From assembly GCA_955652925.1 (NCBI GenBank), contig CATPCO010000613.1, positions 1 through 5,887 on the forward strand: a stretch of DNA of 5,887 nucleotides. The letters are read 5' to 3'. The notes under the pieces are model-generated. The model searched no databases, was not told the origin of the DNA, and saw nothing but the letters and a program-made list of their open reading frames with translations. Shown piece by piece: positions 5,233 through 5,887 of the stretch (position 1 is its first letter; each line of letters starts with the position of its first letter). The translations under genes and the position numbers were made by a program. The stretch is from an uncultured Xanthobacteraceae bacterium. GTDB lineage: Bacteria > Pseudomonadota > Alphaproteobacteria > Rhizobiales > Xanthobacteraceae.

Positions 5233-5887
5233 CTAATCAGCATCATCTTTGCAGACGTCGAAAGTTCGCACCCCCTCCAAGCGATCGGGAAGCTGCATGA
5301 CTTGCGGATTCGACAATGTCCGCACCGCATTGCGATAGCCGGCACGCCAGTGCTCTTCCATGGTTCGCCGCGAAAATTCAAAGTCCTTCGCGATGCCTTC
5401 GTATTTTCGGGCGCGATAGATGAGATGAACGATGTTGCAGACTTTATCGTCTGCTTCCTGCTCCAATTGTCTTGCAGTCTCGCAGTCCCGGCATTCATTG
5501 GGAATGCGCTTCATCAAATCCGCGACCGCAATCCGAAGCTTCTGCGTGCTCTTGTACTGGTCAGTCGCCGCCCGCGTCCGGCTCGAATAGATGATCTCCT
5601 TGCGCCGCGCTTCGACCGCGACCAGATCATGCGGCAGAGCGCCGCGCGCATTCCATAGGTCGACCTGAAAGGCGAGCGTGTCCCGTCGCGGACGGCTGTC
5701 GAGCACCCATTGCAACGGCGTGTTGGAGACAAGTCCGCCGTCCCATTAAAACTCGCCATCGATTTCGGTGGCCGCGAAACCGGGCGGCAGCGAGCCGCTC
5801 GCCATCACGTGCTCGAGCCGGATGCGATCGGTCGTGGTGTCGAAATAAGTAAAATTTCCGGTACGCACGTTCACCGCGCCGACACTC
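5233..5887 (-). pseudogene. Patatin-like phospholipase with DUF3734 region, partial and interrupted by an in-frame stop
   Basis: The minus strand from the window edge reads VNVRTGNFTYFDTTTDRI, then RLEHVMASGSLPPGFAA, TEIDGEF, stop, then WDGGLVSNTPLQWVLD and on to TAG at 5233-5235. This is the C-terminal half of a bacterial patatin: the ASGSLPPGF segment, then the DGG motif whose Asp forms the Ser-Asp catalytic dyad. The Ser (GXSXG) is outside the window. After the catalytic part comes a long charged helical region (about 5245-5620) resembling DUF3734. The TAA at 5746-5748 stands where relatives have Tyr (DGEFYWDGG), so a single base change from TAT or TAC explains it. The frame is otherwise intact on both sides. 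A product ending here would lose the catalytic Asp and the whole C-terminal region. Starts downstream (TTG at 5715) have no domain logic. Such enzymes hydrolyse lipid acyl esters; the substrate is unknown. Confidence 0.82.

Noticed and set aside
4361..5236. 291-codon plus-strand frame opposite the dehydrogenase
   Set aside because: It is the complement of a strongly conserved SDR gene and runs through the REPIN; the product has no recognisable fold.
1..5887. Stop-codon reassignment (TGA as Trp, TAA as sense) to explain the three broken genes
   Set aside because: Intact genes in the same window end normally in TAA, TAG and TGA, and two different stop codons would need recoding. Ordinary nonsense mutations are simpler.

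Overview
The window looks like chromosomal DNA of a GC-rich alphaproteobacterium, probably of the Hyphomicrobiales (Bradyrhizobium/Rhodopseudomonas-like). This is inferred from the strong GC bias, the style of the 3-hydroxybutyrate dehydrogenase and tandem UspA proteins, and a GTAGCCCGGATGAGCG-type intergenic palindrome that I recall as common in that group. No database was consulted.

Layout from left to right. (1) 1-231, plus strand: the 3' part of a small XRE-type helix-turn-helix regulator that stops exactly where the family's conserved Trp codon is expected. (2) 253-1275, minus: an NMT1/SsuA-type ABC transporter substrate-binding protein, broken by one in-frame TAA. (3) 1316-1835, minus: a compact toxin-antitoxin pair (DUF2281-like antitoxin, then MazF/PemK-like toxin) with an 8-nt overlap and a recognisable -10 box upstream. 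(4) 1933-3438, minus: a 501-aa DHA2 (EmrB/QacA-type) drug-efflux MFS transporter. (5) 3499-4332, plus: a two-domain universal stress protein, divergent from the transporter. (6) 4343-5122, minus: 3-hydroxybutyrate dehydrogenase, convergent with the stress protein. (7) 5151-5222: two inverted 30-bp REP-like units forming a REPIN-like element. (8) 5233-5887, minus, running off the window: the C-terminal part of a patatin-like phospholipase with a DUF3734 region, interrupted by an in-frame TAA two codons before its predicted catalytic Asp.

How the genes fit together. The patatin-like gene lies directly upstream of the dehydrogenase on the same strand. This suggests a lipid or polyhydroxybutyrate link in which a hydrolase is followed by the enzyme that oxidises 3-hydroxybutyrate to acetoacetate, with the REPIN between them. 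The transporter, the toxin-antitoxin pair and the orphan substrate-binding protein run in the same direction, but the toxin-antitoxin pair seems to have its own promoter. No ABC permease or ATPase gene is present.

The most notable features are three genes ended early by stop codons without frameshifts, while the five other genes are intact, and the REP pair whose two copies differ by a stem-preserving base-pair swap. I see no rRNA, tRNA, CRISPR array, insertion sequence or clearly new multigene system. There is no gene-free stretch longer than 300 bases.
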